A stretch of DNA of 64,000 nucleotides from Hydractinia symbiolongicarpus (lineage: Eukaryota; Cnidaria; Hydrozoa; Anthoathecata; Hydractiniidae), in contig NC_079876.1 in assembly GCF_029227915.1 (NCBI RefSeq), positions 33,711,828-33,775,827 on the forward strand, read 5' to 3'. The number at the start of each line of letters is the position of its first letter. The first letter of the stretch is position 1. Made by a program: the position numbers and the translations under genes. Shown here in pieces: positions 60,240-64,000 of this stretch. The notes under the pieces were generated by a model. That model saw nothing but the letters and a program-made list of their open reading frames with translations. It did no database searches and was not told where the DNA came from.

Positions 60240-63200
60240 GTTAAAGGCAATGCAACCTATTAATATGAGAAAAATATCGCTAAATGCATGTTTGTACTAA
60301 TATGTGACACAAACGTTGTAACTGAAATGGACTGATACTGTTAGAAAGTCAATGAAATGTAGATTTTGAAACTTTCGCTATTTCTTCAGATCGCGATAAC
60401 GGCTAGGATTGGTCACACGGTAAAGAATGATTTATTTATCTAAATTTTTAAATGAAGCGCTACACAGCGCCCAGTGTAATCTCTGAGTTCCGGCAATCAT
60501 GTCAAATTAAGATGAATGTTATTTCCTGGAGTCCAATTGTCTCATTTATCACATTTATCAGGTCACAGTCCAAAATCAGTTCAATTTAGTCCCACAGTCA
60601 ATCATTTCATTGTTAAGAGCAATGCAACCTAGTAATATCAGATAAATATCGCTGAATACATGTTGGTACGAATATGTGACTCAACCGTTGTAACTCAAAC
60701 AGACTGACATCGATAGAAAGTCCGTGAAAAGTAGTACTAGAAACTGTCTCTATTTCTTCAGCCCGCGCTAACAGCTAGGATTCGTCCCACGGCTAAAAAG
60801 TGACTTTTTTATCTTAATTTTCAAATGAAGCGCTACCACAAGGACCAGTGTAATCGCTAAGTTCCGGCAATCATGTCAAATTAATAAAAATGTTATTTCT
60901 TGGAGTCCAATTGTCTGACTTATAACATTTATAACGTCACAGTCCAAAATCAGTTCAATTTAGTCCCACAGTCAATCGTTTCATTGTTAAAAGCAATGCA
61001 ACCTATTAATAAGAGAAAAAAATCGATAAATACATGTTAGTACGAATATGTGACACAACCGTTGTAACTCAAACGGACTGACACCGTTAGAAAGTCAATG
61101 AAATGTAGTTTTTGAAACTTTCGCTATTTCTTCAGCGCGCGATAACGGCTAGGATTGGTCACACGGTAAAGAATGATTTATTTATCTAAATTTTTAAATG
61201 AAGCGCTACCACAGCGCCCAGTGTAATCGCTGAGTACCGGCAATCATGTCAAATTAAGAAAAATGTTATTTCTTGAAGTTCAATTTTTTCACTTATAACA
61301 TTTATAACGTCACAGTCCAAAATCAGTTCAATTTAGTCCCACAGGCAATCGTTTCATTGTTAAAAGCAATGCAACCTATTAATATGAGAAAAATATCGAT
61401 AAATACATGTTAGTACAAATATGTGACACAACCGTTGTAACTCAAACGGACTGACACCGTTAGAAAGTCAATGAAATGTAGTTTTTGAAACTTTCGCTAT
61501 TTCTTCAGCGCGCGATAACGGCTAGGACTGGTCACACGGTAAAGAATGATTTATTTATCTACATTTTTAAATGAAGCGCTACCACAGCGCCCAGTGTAAT
61601 CGCTCAGTTCCGGCAATCATGTCAAATTAAGATGAATGTTATTTCTTGGAGTCCAATTGTCTCATTTATCAAATTTATCAGGTCACAGTCCAAAGTTAGT
61701 TCAATTAAGTCCCACAGTCAATCGTTTCATTGTTAAAAGCTATGCAACCTAGTAATATCAGAAAAATATCGCTAAATACATGTTAGTACGATTATGTGAC
61801 CCAACCGTTGTAACTCAAACGGACTGACACCGTTAGAAAGTCAATGAAATGTAGTTTTTAAAACTTTCGCTATTTCTTCAGCGCGCGATAACGGCTAGGA
61901 TTGGTCACACGGTAAAGAATGATTTATTTATCTAAATTTTTAAATGAAGCGCTACCACAGCGCCCAGTGTAATCGCTGAGTACCGGCAATCATGTCAAAT
62001 TAAGATGAATGTTATTTCTTGGAGTCCAATTGTCTCATTTATCACATTTATCAGGTCACAGTCCAAAGTTAGTTCAATTAAGTCCCACATACAATTGTTT
62101 CACTGTTAAAAGCGATGAAACCTAGTAATATCAGATAAATATCGCTAAATACATGTTGGTACGAATATATGACCCAACCGTTGTAACTCAAACGGACTGA
62201 CATCGATAGAAAGTCCGTGAAAAGTAGTATTTGAAACTGTCTCTATTTCTTCAGCGCGCGCTAACGGCTAGGATTTGTCCCACGGTTGAAAAGTGACTTT
62301 TTTTCTTAATTTTCAAATGAAGCGCTACCACTGGGACCAGTGTAATCGCTGAGTTGTGGCAATCATGTCAAATTAAGAAGAATGTTATTTCTTGGAGTCC
62401 AATTGTCTTACTTTTTCATTTATAAAGTCACAGCCCAAAACCAGTTCAATTAAGTCCCACAGTCAATCGTTTTACTGTTAAAAGCAATACAACCTAGTAA
62501 TACCGGAAAGATATCACGAAATACATGTTGGTACGAATATGTGACTCAACCGTTGTAATACAAACGGATTGATACTGTTAGAAAGTCAAAGAAATGTATT
62601 TTTTGAAACTGTCTCTATTTCTTCAGAGCGGGATAACGGCTAGGATTGGTCCCACAGTAAAGAATGACTTATTTATCTAAATTTTTAAATGAAGCGCTAC
62701 CACAGCGCCCAGTGTAATCGCTGAGTTCCGGCAATCTTGTCAAATTAAGAAGAATGTTATTTCTTGGAGTCCAATTGTCTCACTTATAACATTTATAACG
62801 TCACAGTCCAAAATCAGCTCAATTTTTTCCCACAGTCAATCGTTTCACTGTTAAAAGCAATGCAACCTATTAATATGAGAAAAATATCGCCTAATGCATG
62901 TTTGTACGAATATGTGACACAAACGTTGTAACTCAAACGGACTGATACTGTTAGAAAGTCATTGAAATGTAGTTCTTGAAGCTGTCAATATTTCCTCAGC
63001 GCGTCCTAACGGCTGCGATTTGTCCCACAGTACAAAATGACTTATTTATCTAAATTTTTAAATAAAGCGCTACCACAGCGGCCAGTGTAATCGCTGAGTT
63101 CGGGCAATCACGCCAAAATAAAAAGAATGTTATTTCTTGGAGTCCAATTGTCTCATTTATGAAATTTATCAGGTCACAGTCCAAAGTTAGGTCAATTAAG

Positions 63201-64000
63201 TCCCACAGTCAATCGTTTCATTGTTAAAAGCTATGCAACCTAGTAATCTCAGAAAAATATCGCTAAATACATGTTAGTACGATTATGTGTCCCAACCGTT
63301 GTAACTCAAACCGACTGACACCGTAAGAATGTCAATGAAATGTAGTTTTTGAAAATTTCGCTATTTCTTCAGCGCGCGATAACGGCTAGGATTGGTCACA
63401 CGGTACAGAATGATTTATTTATCTAAATTTTAAAATGAAGCGCTACCACAGCGCCCAGTGTAATCGCTGAGTTGCGGCAATCATGTCAAATTAAGAAGAA
63501 TGTTATTTCTTAAAGTCCAATTGTCTTACTTTTTCATTTATAAGGTCACAGCCCAAAATCAGTTCAATTAAGTCCCACAGTCAATAGTTTCACTGTTAAA
63601 AGCGATACAACCTAGTAATACCGAAAGATATCACGAAATACATGTTGGTACGAATATGTGACTCAACCGTTGTAACACAAACGGATTGATACTGTTAGAA
63701 AGTCAATGAAATGTATTTTTTGAAACTGTCTCTATTTCTTCAGCGCGGGATAACGGCTAGGATTGGTCCCACAGTAAAAAATGACTTATTCATCTAAAGT
63801 TTTAAATGAAGCGCTACCACAGCGACCAGTGTAATCACTGAGATCCGGCAATCATGTCAAATTAAGAAGAATGTTATTTCTTGGAGTCCAATTGTCTCAC
63901 TTATAACATTTATAACGTCACAGTCCAAAATCAGTTCAATTTAGTCCCACAGTCAATCGTTTCACTGTTAAAGGCAATGCAACCTATTAATATGAGAAAA
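60240..64000 (+). repeat. Satellite with 3727-bp periodicity at the right edge
   Basis: The last part repeats the region near 59.8-60.3 kb at +3727 (ten monomers): gaccagtg with atcactgagatccgg at 60097 and 63824, and the rare gttaaaggcaatg at 60240 and 63967. This suggests that another HOR copy begins just before the window ends. Confidence 0.82.

Larger units (their letters stand above)
47331..64000 (+). repeat. 372-bp satellite array, right block
   Basis: Resumes in the same orientation and the same monomer phase as the left array (aaaagcgacgcaatctag). About 45 monomers of all five types. It runs off the right edge inside an M4 monomer. No gene, RNA or transposon is seen within it. Confidence 0.97.

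Noticed and set aside
1-64000. CENP-B box (TTCG....A..CGGG-like) in the satellite
   Set aside because: I looked for the core in the monomer types and found no convincing match; the dyads present are CCGTT/AACGG and GCGCT/AGCGC.

Overview
This window is eukaryotic, non-coding, AT-rich DNA. About 88% of it is one tandem satellite family with a basic monomer of 372-373 bp, in two blocks (1-40086 and about 47331-64000; roughly 150 monomers, all in the same orientation). I see no convincing protein-coding gene. The repeated 66-residue reading frames in the array are by-products of the monomer sequence. A homogenised array of this size with higher-order repeats (HORs) and kilobase-scale near-identical duplications suggests a centromeric, pericentromeric or other heterochromatic locus. 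The species cannot be read from the sequence. Many GCTAGC motifs in the inserted element and a tRNA-like Pol III unit suggest an animal, but this is weak.

Monomer types, using the recurring gttaaaag as phase marker: M1 (gcgatgcaatctag); M2 (acaacctagtaatacc, often lacking an internal 36 bp, so about 337 bp long); M3 (taataacagataaatat, preceded by ccaacattcaatc); M4 (gcaatgcaacctattaat); M5 (acatcgatagaaagtccg with a cgtcccacggctaaaa segment).

Left array: 400-6922 is six copies of a trimer [M1 or M4]-M2-M3, five of 1081 bp and one of 1118 bp. 6923-9862 is a rearranged stretch with chimeric monomers. 9863-15307 and 15308-21124 are two copies of a 15/16-monomer HOR (5445 and 5817 bp, differing by one M4 monomer). 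21125-26554 is mixed. 26555-29902 and 29903-33250 are two abutting 3348-bp copies (9 monomers, about 99.7% identical by eye) with a visible recombinant junction. 33251-40086 is mixed and more divergent.

Insertion (40087 to about 47330): a composite of three copies of an unrecognised element interrupts one monomer at gtt/aaaag without a target-site duplication. Unit A (40087-42807, +) and unit C (44600-47330, +) are near-identical. Unit B (42808-44497) is an inverted, 3'-truncated copy of a different, less deleted subfamily. A 102-bp tail fragment lies between B and C. Each unit has a degenerate GGCAAG purine tract at its 5' end, a 69-nt tRNA-like sequence with intact A and B boxes, and internal degenerate repeats. 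A and C also have a TATC microsatellite, a GCTAGC-rich stretch and a GC-rich 3' tail with a perfect hairpin. There is no transposase, reverse transcriptase or Rep/helicase, so this is a non-autonomous element.

Right array: 47700-53253 is a 5554-bp block (about 15 monomers) repeated as 53254-60239, where an extra truncated monomer, a tetramer duplication and loss of one monomer change its length to 6986 bp. 60240-64000 continues with a 3727-bp periodicity to the window edge.
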